A stretch of DNA of 64,000 nucleotides. Source: Meconema thalassinum. Its lineage: Eukaryota > Arthropoda > Insecta > Orthoptera > Tettigoniidae. The DNA lies in NCBI GenBank assembly GCA_946902985.2, contig OX336393.1, forward strand, positions 48,607,348-48,671,347, written 5' to 3'. Numbering within the stretch: position 1 is the first letter of the stretch; each line of letters begins with the position of its first letter. The notes under the pieces are model-generated. The model was not told the DNA's origin and ran no database searches. It saw nothing but the letters and a program-made list of their open reading frames with translations. The translations under genes were made by a program, and so were the position numbers. Positions 21,045-31,053 of this stretch are shown here, piece after piece.

Positions 21045-21250
21045 GTGCGATTTTTACTTGTGGGGGAATCTCGAACAAAAGGTATACATAAACAATCCGT
21101 CCACTCTGCAGGCTCTCGAGAATGAAATAACTGCACAGATACGAAATATCGGAGAGGACGAATTCCATCGAGTGTACTAAAATTTCCTACGTTAGTGCAA
21201 TGTGTGTTTAGAAATTGGACAGCCTTTCCAGCAACTAATCCGAAATTCAT
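21045..21250 (+). pseudogene. DDE transposase C-terminal fragment
   Basis: From 21047 the plus strand encodes CDFYLWGNLEQKVYINNPST then LQALENEITAQIRNI and GEDEFHRVY before a stop; a further block QCVFRNW follows. D-F-[YF]-L-WG-x-[LI]-x-x-x-VY is the last catalytic-block region of the same transposase family as the DGAPPHFS fragment at 19558-19899. The orientation is opposite to that fragment, so it is a separate insertion. No upstream catalytic blocks were seen. Confidence 0.65.
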
Positions 21251-21539
21251 GTATCTAATGATGGTTATTAAATACTTTAAAAAGTGTAAGTGTGTTTAAA
21301 TTAGTTGGATTACTGCTAGTAGCAGTCCATTACTCGCACCGTTGCTACACAGTGATCCATCCGCCAAACGGCCCTTGTGAGGTTCCTTTCTATAGAGAAG
21401 GAGCTCACTGTAACACCATGAAGTGCTCACCTGGATGATTGACCTCGTACGTAGAAGCACTACAACAGTTGCTCGATGTGACAACCTTGAACGTCGTTGC
21501 ACACAATGATGTTTCGATATACACTCCCAAAAGCATTTA
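21251..21539. other. Unassigned interval before the satellite arrays
   Basis: No gene or repeat recognised. The 85-codon minus frame (21296-21553) overlaps the first satellite unit and has no domain. Confidence 0.3.
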
Positions 21540-22737
21540 TTCGACCATGTCACCTATGTGGCATCGAAATGGTACGTTCTGATTCGACCATGTCACCTAT
21601 GTAGCATCGAAATGGTACGTTCTGATTTGACCATGTCACCTATGTAGCATCGAAATGGTACGTTCTGATTCGACCATATCACCTATGTAGCATCGAAATG
21701 GTACGTTCTGATTCGACCATGTCACCTATGTAGCATCGAAATGGTACGTTCTGATTCGACCTTGTCAGCTATGTAGCATCGAAATAGTACGTTCTGATTC
21801 GACCATATCACCTATGTAGCATCGAAATGGTACGTTCTGATTCGACCATGTCACCTATGTAGCATCGAAATGGTATGTTCTGATTCGACCATGTCACCTA
21901 TGTAGCATCGAAATGGTACGTTCTGATTCGACCATGTCACCTATGTAGCATCGAAATGGTATGTTCTGATTCGACCATGTCACCTATGTAGCATCGAAAT
22001 GGTATGTTCTCATTCGAGCATATCACCTATGTAGCATCGAAATGGTACGTTCTGATTCGACCATGTCACCTATGTAGCATCGAAATGGTATGTTCTGATT
22101 CGACCATGTCACCTATGTAGCATCGAAATGGTACGTTCTGATTTGACCTTGCCACCTATGTAGCATCGAAATAGTACGTTCTGATTAGACCATGTCACCT
22201 ATGTAGCATCGAAATGGTATGTTCTGATTCGACCATGTCACCTATGTAGCATCGAAATGGTACGTTCTGATTCGACCATGTCACCTATGTAGCATCGAAA
22301 TGGTACGTTCTGATTCGACCTTGTCAGCTATGTAGCATCGAAATAGTACGTTCTGATTCGACCATATCACCTATGTAGCATCGAAATGGTACGTTCTGAT
22401 TCGACCATGTCACCTATGTAGCATCGAAATGGTATGTTCTGATTCGACCATGTCACCTATGTAGCATCGAAATGGTACGTTCTGATTTGACCTTGCCACC
22501 TATGTAGCATCGAAAAAATACGTTCTGATTCGACCATGTCACCTATGTAGCATCGAAATGGTATGTTCTGATTCGACCATGTCACCTATGTAGCATCGAA
22601 ATGGTACGTTCTGATTCGACCATGTCACCTATGTAGCATCGAAATGGTACGTTCTGATTCGACCATGTCACCTACGTAACATAGACTTGGTACGTTCTGA
22701 TTCTACCTTGCCATCGATGTGGCATCAAAGTGGTGTG
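21540..22737. repeat. 43-bp satellite array, about 28 units
   Basis: Unit TTCGACCATGTCACCTATGT / AGCATCGAAATGGTACGTTC / TGA repeats every 43 bp without spacers. Variants (ACG/ATG, CATG/CATA/CTTG, TCACC/TCAGC/GCCACC) are distributed non-randomly; a rare CTTGTCAGC variant at 21755 recurs at 22314, exactly 13 units away. The last two units are more diverged, as is usual at an array edge. No frame is translated across it because 43 is not a multiple of 3. Confidence 0.95.
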
Positions 22738-22848
22738 TTTCCGAACATAAGGTCCATGTGCAAATATCATCTGAGGACTCTATACAATCCCTGGAATTGT
22801 GTGCGAATTCAGGAACATTCTGTACATATCCCCCCGCATAACAATATT
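22738..22848. other. Spacer between the two satellites
   Basis: About 110 bp of non-repetitive sequence joins the 43-bp and 49-50-bp arrays. No feature was recognised in it. Confidence 0.6.
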
Positions 22849-24245
22849 GCAAGTCACCAACTTTGAACAGTAATGTCTATAGAGTCGGTAGTTCCTCAAA
22901 GGTCACCAACTTTGAACAGTTACTGTCTATAAGTCGGTAGATTCTCAAAGGTCACCAACTTTGAACAGTATTGTCAGTACAGTCGGTAGATCCTCAAAGG
23001 TCACCAACTTTGAACAATTACTGTCTATACAGTCGGTAGATCCTCAAATGCCACCAACTTTGAACAGTTATTGTCTATACAGTCGGTAGGTCCTCAAAGG
23101 TCACCAACTTTGAACAATTACTGTCTATACAGTCGGTAGATCCTCAAAGGTCACCAACTTTGAACAGTACTGTATATACAGTCGGTAGATCCTCAAAGGT
23201 CACAAACTTTGAACAGTTACTGTCTATAAGTCGGTAGATCCTCAAAGGTCACCCAACTTTGAACAGTATTGTCAGTACAGTCGGTAGATCCTCAAAGGTC
23301 ACCAACTTTGAACAATTACTGTCTATACAGTCGGTAGATCCTCAAATGCCACCAACGATGAACAGTTATTGTCTATACAGTCGGTAGATCTTCAAAGGTC
23401 ACCAACTTTGAACAGTTACTGTCTATACAGTCGGTAGATCCTCAAATGCAACCAACTTTGAACAATTACTGTCTATACAGTCGGTAGATCCTCAAAGGTC
23501 ACTAACTTTGAACAATTACTGTCCATACAGTCGGTAGATCCTCAAATGCCACCAACTTTGAACAGTTATTGTCTATACAGTCGGTATATCCTCAAAGGTC
23601 ACCAACTTTGAACAATTACTGTCTATACAGTCGGTAGATCCTCAAAGGTCACTAACTTTGAACAATTACTGTCTATACAGTCGGTAGATTCTCAAAGGTC
23701 ACCAACTTTGAACAATTACTGTCTATACAGTCGGTAGATTCTCGAAGGTCACCAACTTTGAACAATTACTGTCTATACAGTCGGTAGATCCTCAAAGGTC
23801 ACCAACTTTGAACAATTACTGTCTATACAGTCAGTAGATTCTCGAAGGTCACCAACTTTGAACAATTACTGTCTATACAGTCGGTAGATCCTCCAAGGTC
23901 ACTAACTTTGAACAGTACTGTCGATACAGTCGGTAGATCCTCAAAGGTCACTAACTTTGAACAGTACTGTCTATACAGTCGGTAGATCCTCAAAGGTCAC
24001 CAACTTTGAACAGTACTGTCTATACAGTCGGTAGATCCTCAAAGGTCACCAACTTTGAACAGTACTGTCTATACAGTCGGTAGATCCTCAAAGGTCACCA
24101 ACTTTGAACAGTACTGTCTATACAGTCGGTAGATCCTGAAAGGTCACCAACTTTGTACAGTACTGTCTATACAGTCGGTAGATCCTCAAATGCCACCAGT
24201 TTTGAACAGTTACTGTCTATACTGTTGGTAGATCCTCAAAAGTCT
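22849..24245. repeat. 49-50-bp satellite array, about 28 units
   Basis: Unit GGTCACCAACTTTGAACART / TACTGTCTATACAGTCGG / TAGATCCTCAAA. Length alternates: units with AACAATTACTG are 50 bp, those with AACAGTACTG 49 bp. The proximal part mixes AATTAC and GTTATT variants; the distal six units (from about 23920) are the homogeneous 49-bp type. The centre contains a short inverted motif (CTGT..ATACAG). First and last units are diverged. Confidence 0.95.
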
Positions 24246-24256
24246 CAACATCCGAG

Positions 24257-24514
24257 TTGTTACTTTCGGCACAGTCTGTAGACGCTCAAGGCTCGGTCAA
24301 GGGTGTGCATGACAACGCTGGAACTAGATCTTCACTTTCTAATCGAACAAGAATCACGCTAGAGCAAGAAACAGAGAAAGGAACAACAGAACAAGAGACT
24401 GCGAGCGAAAGTGAAATGTCCATCACATCAGCTGCAGCAAAAAGGGAAAGCATTCGCGAGATAAAAAATGGACCGCCTTTATTGCTGCAATCAATGGGAA
24501 GCAATGGCACCTAA
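24257..24514 (+). CDS. Hypothetical 85-codon ORF next to the satellite
   Basis: Open frame rich in Ser, Thr, Glu and Gln (TLEQETEKGTTEQETASESE). No domain was recognised. It begins in what looks like the last decayed satellite unit and the minus strand is open over the same bases, so composition alone may explain it. There is no splice, promoter or polyadenylation evidence. Kept only because the sequence is not part of a recognised repeat. Confidence 0.15.
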   Translation: MLLSAQSVDAQGSVKGVHDNAGTRSSLSNRTRITLEQETEKGTTEQETASESEMSITSAAAKRESIREIKNGPPLLLQSMGSNGT

Positions 24515-24711
24515 TAATATGAGGAGTAAATGAGAGTCTCGCTAGTAATTGAAGCCGAGGAGAACTTATTTCTTGCCAATCTCAAGTTATGAATGCGTAG
24601 ACCGCTGCTTCCTGTCGCAAGTCATCGTTAATGAGCAATATTTTACTTTTTCCCTTTCAACATTGAAAGTCTTTTCCCTCGGAATATTCAGGGTTGTTCA
24701 CCTCACTAGCT

Positions 24712-25071
24712 ACAGTAGTTTTCCACGGAGGACGAGTGGTTATCGTGTCGGACTACCAACCACAAACTTGCAGGTTCGCTCCTGATCGTGGTAAGTGATT
24801 TTTGAAAGGTGACAAAAATCACGGCACGCATGTCATAAGTTGTTGGCATGTTAAAGAACCCATTTGAATTTAGTAGGCTGTGTTCATAATGGCAAAATTA
24901 ATCTCGATTCTCTACTAGAAAGCGCTATAGTGTCATGCAGCTGAGATATCTAACCTCCTTGACTTTCATAGCGCACCAAGGAACAACAAATTTAGACATG
25001 CAAGCTGCCCTCTGGGCGCAAATAACAAAGCTTTCACCCGGCTTCTGAGGCCATACGATATTATTATTATA
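24712..25071 (+). mobile_element. SINE C, tRNA-derived, (ATT)n-tailed
   Basis: 13-bp target-site duplication CACCTCACTAGCT (24699-24711) and CACCTCGCTAGCT (25072-25084), one mismatch. The head reads GGACGAGTGGTTATCGTGTC, with the B-box-like GGTTCGCTCC near 24772-24781. It ends in TATTATTATTATA. A second copy is at 27495-27870. The 78-codon frame at 24549-24785 is not supported. Confidence 0.85.
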
Positions 25072-25084
25072 CACCTCGCTAGCT

Positions 25085-25384
25085 CAGAGCGTTACCACTC
25101 TATGCTATTCCTGAACTTTGAAGAGTAGTGCATACCTTCGAAACTGTCGGCCATCCTTGAAGAGGTTTTCGCTGATTTCAAATTTTAGCTCTGGACAAAT
25201 GTTGGAATGGTGACTTCTAAGAGGACACAGTCGCTTCCTTCCAATCAGTTGCCCTATTTTGTTCATCTTCATTAACTTTATTTTAGGTAGATTTCATGAA
25301 CCATGTTTCGACCACCGGGAAATTTCGACATATTATTGCCCCGAAACCACCGTCAGCTCAAAAGTCAATTTATATAGGCTATTA
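25085..25384. other. Unassigned interval
   Basis: No recognised repeat, RNA or coding signal. Confidence 0.35.
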
Positions 25385-26420
25385 CTAGCTGTACCCGGCA
25401 GGCGTTGCGATGTCAATCAAAGAAATAAAGTCTCTGTGTTGTTTATTGAAGTGTTTTTGGATACACAATATCTTATTAGCCTATTTTCATTTAAGCAAAA
25501 ATAGGCTTCTGAGATCACCTTTTGTAAGTGTGTGTGTGTGCGTGTGTGTGTGAGGTGTGTGTGTGTGCCCCCCCCCCTAATAACTTCTAAACGGCTGGAG
25601 CGATTTCAATGAAACTCGGTAGTTCATAGCACTATTTCGGGTGACCCCGACCGTGCCCTTCAAATTTTGTTACGTCTCACCAATCCAACATGGCGGCTGT
25701 ACGAAATATTTCACCAGCATTCAATATTACTGTATTACCGATATCACCCTGGAATTGTGTACGGTGATAAAGGGAACTACTAGAAGTTCACCTATGACAC
25801 TTTTGAAAACCTGGTAACTACAAAACCAACGTGGCGTCCAAGCGAAGTTGCGAGTTTTAAATAACGTCTCTCGCGATTTAACCAACCAAACGCAATGAAA
25901 CATGGTACAGTATATGTTTATACACATTGTAATGCACCGACATCTAACTTCGTTAAATTGTTTACATAACCTCAAGATGGTGGCTGTGCGAGATATTTCA
26001 CCGGCATTCTATATCTCTGAAACTATTACCGGTATCACAATGAAATTTTGTACGGAGATGAAGGGCACTACTGGAAGTTCTTCTATGAGACTTTCAAAAA
26101 CTACAAAACGAACATGGCGGCCAAGCGAATTGAAAGTTTTAAATATACTTTTCTCACGATTTAATGATCCAAACGCAATGAAACTTGGTACAGGAAATGT
26201 TTTTACATATTGTAATGCAGTGGTATCTAATTTAGTTCAATTGTTTACATAACCTCAAGATGGGGTCTGTGCGAATTTTAAAATTAAGTTTTTATTTCTC
26301 GTGTCGTAATCATGCGATCGATGTGAAAGTTTGAATAATGAACCTACGCAATAATTTTCAGTAATTGGGATGTTATTTTGACTGAAATATAGCGTTAAAA
26401 TAACAGTTAAACTTCAAGCT
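25385..26420 (+). repeat. Family R repeat, copy 1 (3' truncated)
   Basis: Starts with ACTAGCTGTACCCGGCAGGC, then AAAAATAGGCTTCTGAGATC, a (TG)n run, CCCCCCTAATAACTTCTAAA, GCTGGAGCGATTTCAATGAA and several ATGGCGGC-containing modules (25689, 25830 region, 25975, 26112, 26259). Compare the complete copy at 51417-52924. Short frames are fortuitous. Confidence 0.75.
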
Positions 26421-26504
26421 TCCTTCCTTGTTGCATATTTTAGGGGCTGCGACATCACGGTCAAATAGCCCCGCGTACTGGGTGTGTGTGTGTATGTTTA
26501 GCAT
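26421..26504 (-). repeat. SINE B 3' end fragment
   Basis: TTAGGGGCTGCGACATCACG / GTCAAATAGCCCCGCGTACT is the hairpin-bearing 3' end of SINE B in minus orientation, inserted between two family R copies. Confidence 0.65.
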
Positions 26505-26547
26505 ATTTTCATTTATAAAAAAAATAGGCTTATGAGATCACCTTTTG

Positions 26548-26594
<47 letters not shown>

Positions 26595-27285
26595 CCGTGT
26601 GTGTATCCCCCCTTGATAACTTCTAAACAGTTGGAGCGATTTCAATCAAAATCGGTAAGGTCATAGTACTACTTTGGCCAACCGCGACATTAACCTTTAA
26701 AATTCATTACAACTCACCAGTCCAACATGGCGGCTCTGGGAAATATTTCACCGGCTTTCTATATCTCTGAAACTATAACTGGTATCACCCTGAAATTCAC
26801 TTATGAGACTTCCAAAAATCTGTAAAATTTAAAACGAACACGGCGGCCAAGCGAAGTCGAAACAATTAAATCGACTTTCCTCGCGATGTCACCATCCGAG
26901 CGCAGTGAAATATGATACATTAAATGCGTATACACATTGTAATGCACTGGCATCTAATTTAGTTCAATTGTTCAGATAACCTCAAGATGGCGGCTGTGCG
27001 CCATTTTAAAATTAAGTTTTCATTTCTTGTGTATTAATCTTGCGATGGAAGTGAACTTTTGAATAATGAACCTACGCAAAAATCGTCATCTAATGGTATA
27101 TAACTCTAAGGCCTACATTTATAAAAATCCAACATGGCGACCATCCGAAAATATTAGACGGTTCTCAACATCTACGAATCTATTACAGCAATCAAACTGA
27201 AATTTTGTATGTTGATAGAGGCAATTAACATGAGTAGGATATATGAAAATAGCCTGTATGTTTCTTCACGGAAGTAATTGTTAAA
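26505..27285 (+). repeat. Family R repeat, copy 2
   Basis: Begins AGCATATTTTCATTTATAAA / AATAGGCTTATGAGATCACC and ends AAATAGCCTGTATGTTTCTT / CACGGAAGTAATTG, the family's 3' signature. It is shorter than the complete copy, with a central deletion. A (GT)n run lies at 26553-26592. Confidence 0.75.
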
Positions 27286-27289
27286 TTGG

Positions 27290-27483
27290 GGATGAGAGTG
27301 GGAAGGAGGCGGCTATGGCCTTAAGTTAGTAACCATCCCAGCATTTGCCCAGAAGCGGGGAAACCACGGAAAATCACTTGCAGTATGGCTGAACGCTACT
27401 TTTGTCAGTTTTGCCTCACGGCTGAGAGTATCCCGTTCTAGCCCGGGCCGACAGCTGCTACAGCAGTGGTTGGTCACCAAAAT
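27290..27483 (-). repeat. SINE F-like fragment
   Basis: GAGTGGGAAGGAGGCGGCTA, CCAGCATTTGCCCAGAAGC and GTCAGTTTTGCCTCACGGCT parallel 430-600 (GGGAGGAGGCGACTGTGG, GGCATTTGCCTGGAG, CAGTTTTGCCTCAGGAGG). Confidence 0.6.
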
Positions 27484-27494
27484 AACAATATGTT

Positions 27495-27870
27495 TAATAT
27501 CGTATGGCCTCGGGCACCGGGTGCAAGCTTTGTTCTTTCACGCCCAGAGGCCAGCTTGCATGTCGAATTTTGTCGTTCCTTTGAACGCTATGAAAGTCGA
27601 GGAGGTTAGATATATAAGCTCCTTGACACTATAGCGCATTCTAGTAGAGAAAGGGGGAACTTCATGTTGGCTGAAAATCCCGATATTAATTTTGCCATTA
27701 TGAACACGGCCTACTGAATTCAAATGGGTTCTTTAACATACCAACATCGTATGACATGCGTGGTGACATTTTTGTCGCCTTTCGAAAATCACTTACTAAG
27801 GCCAGGTAGCGAACCGTCAAGCTTGGGGTTGGTAGCTCGACACGATAACCACTCACCCACCGTGGCAGGC
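27495..27870 (-). mobile_element. SINE C, minus orientation
   Basis: Perfect 11-bp target-site duplication AACAATATGTT at 27484-27494 and 27871-27881. The tRNA-like head is at the right (minus strand GGTGAGTGGTTATCGTGTCG, then GGTTCGCTACCTGG). Colinear with 24712-25071. Confidence 0.85.
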
Positions 27871-27881
27871 AACAATATGTT

Positions 27882-28196
27882 GATTGGATTAGCCATTAAC
27901 TTCCTGTGTATTGTAGTTCAAGGACTGTGTCGTCTCGTGGCGCATTACTCCACACAATTTGCTTTGCCTCACTCTTTTGTGAGACTTGCAGAAATAAAAG
28001 ACGCTGAGCATCTGAGGTGGAGCGAGGTAGAATTAATAATGTTCTTGGTACACACAAAAGACTAGCACAATGCTTATGTAATTTCTTGATTTAATAATGA
28101 ACATCCTGGTGGAGGAGATCCATGCGCATGCGCGGGTACTGGGCAGTGATTATTTACCTTACTGTAAGCACGGTCCGGTAGTTTCGTTTATAAGAA
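27882..28196. other. Unassigned interval
   Basis: No family recognised. The 113-codon plus frame (27724-28065) is half SINE C and is not credible as a gene. Confidence 0.35.
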
Positions 28197-29335
28197 ACTA
28201 GCTATACCCGGCATGCGTTGCAACGCCAATCTAAGACAGATAGATAGAAAGATTTAACCATCCAAACGCAATGAAACTTGGTACAGAAAATGTTTATATA
28301 CACTGTAATGCACTGCCATCTAATTTAGTTCAATTGTCTGCATAACCTCAAAATGGCGGTTTTGCGAAATATAACACCGGCATTCAATATCTCGGAAACT
28401 ATTGCTGATATCATTCTGAAATTTTGTGCAGTGATAAAGGGAACAACTACAAGTTCATTCGTGTAACTTTCAAATACCTGTTAAGTTAAAAACAAACATG
28501 GCGGCCAAGTGAAGTTCAAACATTTTATTAGACTTTTCTCGCGATTTAACCATCTGAACGCAGTGCAATATGGTACAGTAAATATTTTAAACACATTGCA
28601 ATGCACTGGCATCTAATTTAGTTTAATTGTTTACATAACCTCAAGATGGCGGCTGTGCGAAAATTTGAAATTAATTTTTTATTTCTAGTGGCGTAATCAT
28701 GCGATAATTCCCACTTAATAGTGCAAAACTCTACGGCCTATTCATACGTATAACAATCCAACATGGCGATCATCCGTAATATTTAGATGGTTCTCAATAT
28801 CTACGACTGTATTAAAGCTATCAAACTGAAATTTGTTTTGTTCATGGAGGCTATGAACATAAGTTAACCTATGATACTTTCAATAACATGGTGAGCAAAA
28901 AGCAAACATGGCGGTGACGCGAAATATAAATATTTAAGTGGACGTTTCTCGCTATTTAACCATCCAAGCGCAGTAAAACTTGGTACGGTAAATGCTTATA
29001 CCAGTTTTAATCCACTGGCATCTAAATTATTCCATTTGTTTTCATAACCAAAAGATGGCAGCCGTGGGAAATTTTAAAATCTCCTTGTTACTTATTGTGT
29101 CCTAATCATGCGATTGAAGTTTGAATAATCTTTATGTAATAGTACATAACTCTAACACTTACATATAAAAATCCAACATAGCGACCAACCGAAATATTAG
29201 ACGGTTCTCAATATCCACGAATCTATTACAGCAATCAAACTGACAATTTGTAGGCTATGTAGATAGTGGCAGTTAACATAAGTAGGGTATATGAAAATAG
29301 GCTGTATAGTTCCTCACGGAACTACTTTTTATTGT
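28197..29335 (+). repeat. Family R repeat, copy 3
   Basis: Starts ACTAGCTATACCCGGCATGC, lacks the TG run and the AGCCTATTTT hairpin, contains repeated ATGGCGG/ATGGCAGC modules and ends GAAAATAGGCTGTATAGTTC / CTCACGGAACTACTT. Confidence 0.75.
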
Positions 29336-29469
29336 TCATAACGCCTTATTGTTAATGTTTTTTATCTTCCACAATTTCGCTTCTATTATCCAAATAAGGC
29401 TCACTGTCTGTTTTATATAAAACATTTTCGTTTTCATCACCTGTCAGGGAGCTGTTTTTATCTTCATCC

Positions 29470-29640
29470 TTTCATATCATTTTTTTAGGGGCTGATGACC
29501 TAGATGTTAGGCCCCGTAAGTCAAGAATTACTATCATCATCATCAGATTAGCTGATCAATTCTACACACAAACAAGTACAAGGGGCCGACGACCACGATG
29601 TCCATTCCTCTAAACGAATCATTGCTGACAAGTCAATGGA
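29470..29640 (+). repeat. Family A tail plus related hairpin fragment
   Basis: AGGGGCTGATGACCTAGATG / TTAGGCCCC with a following ATCATCATC tail (29487-29545), then AAGGGGCCGACGACCACGAT / GTCCATTCCTC (29580-29615), a diverged version of the same hairpin. 29336-29469 is unassigned. Confidence 0.6.
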
Positions 29641-29687
29641 ATCATTCAGTATGATTATACTCCTTGATGCATATAAACTCTACTTTT

Positions 29688-30201
29688 TGGCGGCTTCGGT
29701 GGCGTAGTTGGTAGCATGCTGAGCTTCTATGCCCAAGATCGCGGGTTCAAACCCAGCCGAAGTCGTCGGATTTTTAAGAGCGTTAAAAATCCCTCAGAAT
29801 GCCTTCCTTCGGAGGGGGAGTAAAGCCGGCGGTCCCATGTCGTAGATTTATGGCAAGTTAAAGAACCTTCCACTAATTACACCCGTGTGAAGCTAAATTG
29901 TATAGGTTAAGATTGTTAACAACGCTCTTAGGTACCTACGTTCGTTGCCAAGAACCGACTGCGGTGGCGTCTGGTAGCTAAGTTCTGAACTAATAGTCGT
30001 TGACGGTGGCGTTGGCGGCAAAAGTAGGAACTACTTGAAAAATTCGAAAGTCTGCAGTCCTTATTTCAATTAAAAAACTGATAACACACATTAATACAGT
30101 CATCACAATTAACACCGGTTATCAGTCAGATTCTACACACACCCAAAGTACACGGGGCTACATGACCGCGTTCTCGCAGCCCCTACACTTAAGAACCAAC
30201 C
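29688..30201 (+). mobile_element. SINE B, full length with intact A and B boxes
   Basis: 11-bp target-site duplication ACTCTACTTTT at 29677-29687 and 30202-30212. The head TGGCGTAGTTGG (29700-29711) matches the A-box pattern TRGYNNANNNGG exactly and GGTTCAAACCC (29744-29754) is a perfect B box, 32 bp apart as in tRNA genes. A long tRNA-unrelated body follows, and a 3' end with the CGGGGCTACATGACCGCG...GCAGCCCC hairpin. Reference copy for the family here. Confidence 0.9.
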
Positions 30202-30229
30202 ACTCTACTTTTGTATGTCCGTATCATTG

Positions 30230-30570
30230 CGTAGTGTCTATCACTTTTGGCTGTCACCGCGAAGGCCCTGGATCGATTCCCGGCTCTGAGGGCTGGAACG
30301 GGCCACACTCAGCGTCGTGAGGAAAAACTGAGAAGAGGTGGGCTCAATTCCCTCCTCAGCCATACTGAAAGTAGTTTTTGTTGGTTTCCCACTTCTACTC
30401 CAGGTGAATGCCAGGATGGTTCCTACTTTAAGGCCACGGCCGTTTCCTTCTCAACCCTCATCGGAATACACACTAATACCGCCATCGCAATAACACCGGT
30501 CATCAGAGAAATCCCACACACACACCAAAGTATACGGGACTATAAGACCACGATGTCGCAAAGTCCCTCA
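30230..30570 (+). repeat. Composite SINE fragment
   Basis: The 5' part has GGATCGATTCCCGG (B-box-like, 30270-30283) and CTCAGCGTCGTGAGG; the 3' part (ACACACTAATACCGCCATCG, ACACCAAAGTATACGGGACT) is a SINE B-type tail. Probably a different head joined to a B-type tail. The 125-codon frame here is a shadow. Confidence 0.5.
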
Positions 30571-30634
30571 ATATTATTCAAACATTGTGATGGACTATTC
30601 CCTAATCCTGAAACAATTACATAGAATTGATAAA

Positions 30635-30830
30635 TACAGAAAAGAGGAGAATAGGAGCGTTTGAAATGTGGTGTTACTGGATAATGATGAAGATCAAATG
30701 GGTAGATAGGGTTAAAAACGAAGAGATATTAAAGACGAGTGGGAGAGGAAGTATTTTTCCGGCGACTGATAATGAAGGGAAGAGATAGGTTGGTAGGACA
30801 CGGACTAAGACACCTGTTGGGAATTGACTT
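30635..30830 (+). pseudogene. LINE RT C-terminal fragment
   Basis: Translation gives RIGAFEMWCYW, MMKIKWVDRVKNEEILKTS and, in another frame, RDRLVGHGLRHLLG, the [EF]EMW-[CL]-[YW]...I-x-W-x-[DE]-R-V-[RK]-NEE-[IV]-L ... GH-x-LRH region downstream of LINE RTs. Frameshifted and short. Confidence 0.65.
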
Positions 30831-30883
30831 CCAACCTGGCCACAGGTGGTGCCACCTCCCAAGCTCCATAGCCATTGGCATTA

Positions 30884-31033
30884 TGTTGGACTGCAGTGTG
30901 TGTGTGTTATATCTATCCCTCTCTGTTCTTTGTATTTTGTTACTCTGTATTCTGTGGTGTGCAATACAAGATGGCGAGTTTAGAATAGTGACCAGTGTGT
31001 GTTGTCTGTTTACACCCCCTCTATCCCTCCACA
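30884..31033 (+). mobile_element. Putative short 5' LTR of BEL element 1
   Basis: A TGTTGG...CCACA segment ends 2 bp before a primer-binding-like site at 31036. The 3' LTR is not present in the window next to the pol ORF, so the left limit cannot be verified by comparison. The boundary is a guess from TG...CA ends and PBS position. Confidence 0.35.
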
Positions 31034-31035
31034 TT

Positions 31036-31053
31036 TGGTGCCGAAACACTCGG
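31036..31053 (+). other. Primer binding site, tRNA-Phe-like
   Basis: TGGTGCCGAAACACTCGG: the first 12 bases are complementary to the 3' end of eukaryotic tRNA-Phe (acceptor plus CCA); the rest is diverged. The intact BEL element at 40200 has the full 18-base match, which supports the reading. Confidence 0.6.

Noticed and set aside
21540..24245. Regularly repeated units resembling a CRISPR array
   Set aside because: Units are directly adjacent with no unique spacers, and the setting is a eukaryotic genome full of LTR and non-LTR retrotransposons. They are satellites.
24257..24514. Acidic Ser/Thr/Glu-rich ORF as a real host gene
   Set aside because: Both strands are open, the start lies in a decayed satellite unit and there is no domain; kept only as a low-confidence entry.
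29691..29770. Possible tRNA gene (A and B boxes at tRNA spacing)
   Set aside because: No acceptor stem or anticodon arm can be paired, the sequence continues into a 500-bp body with target-site duplications, and it is repeated: a SINE head. The same applies to 8417, 6689, 63748 and 61327.
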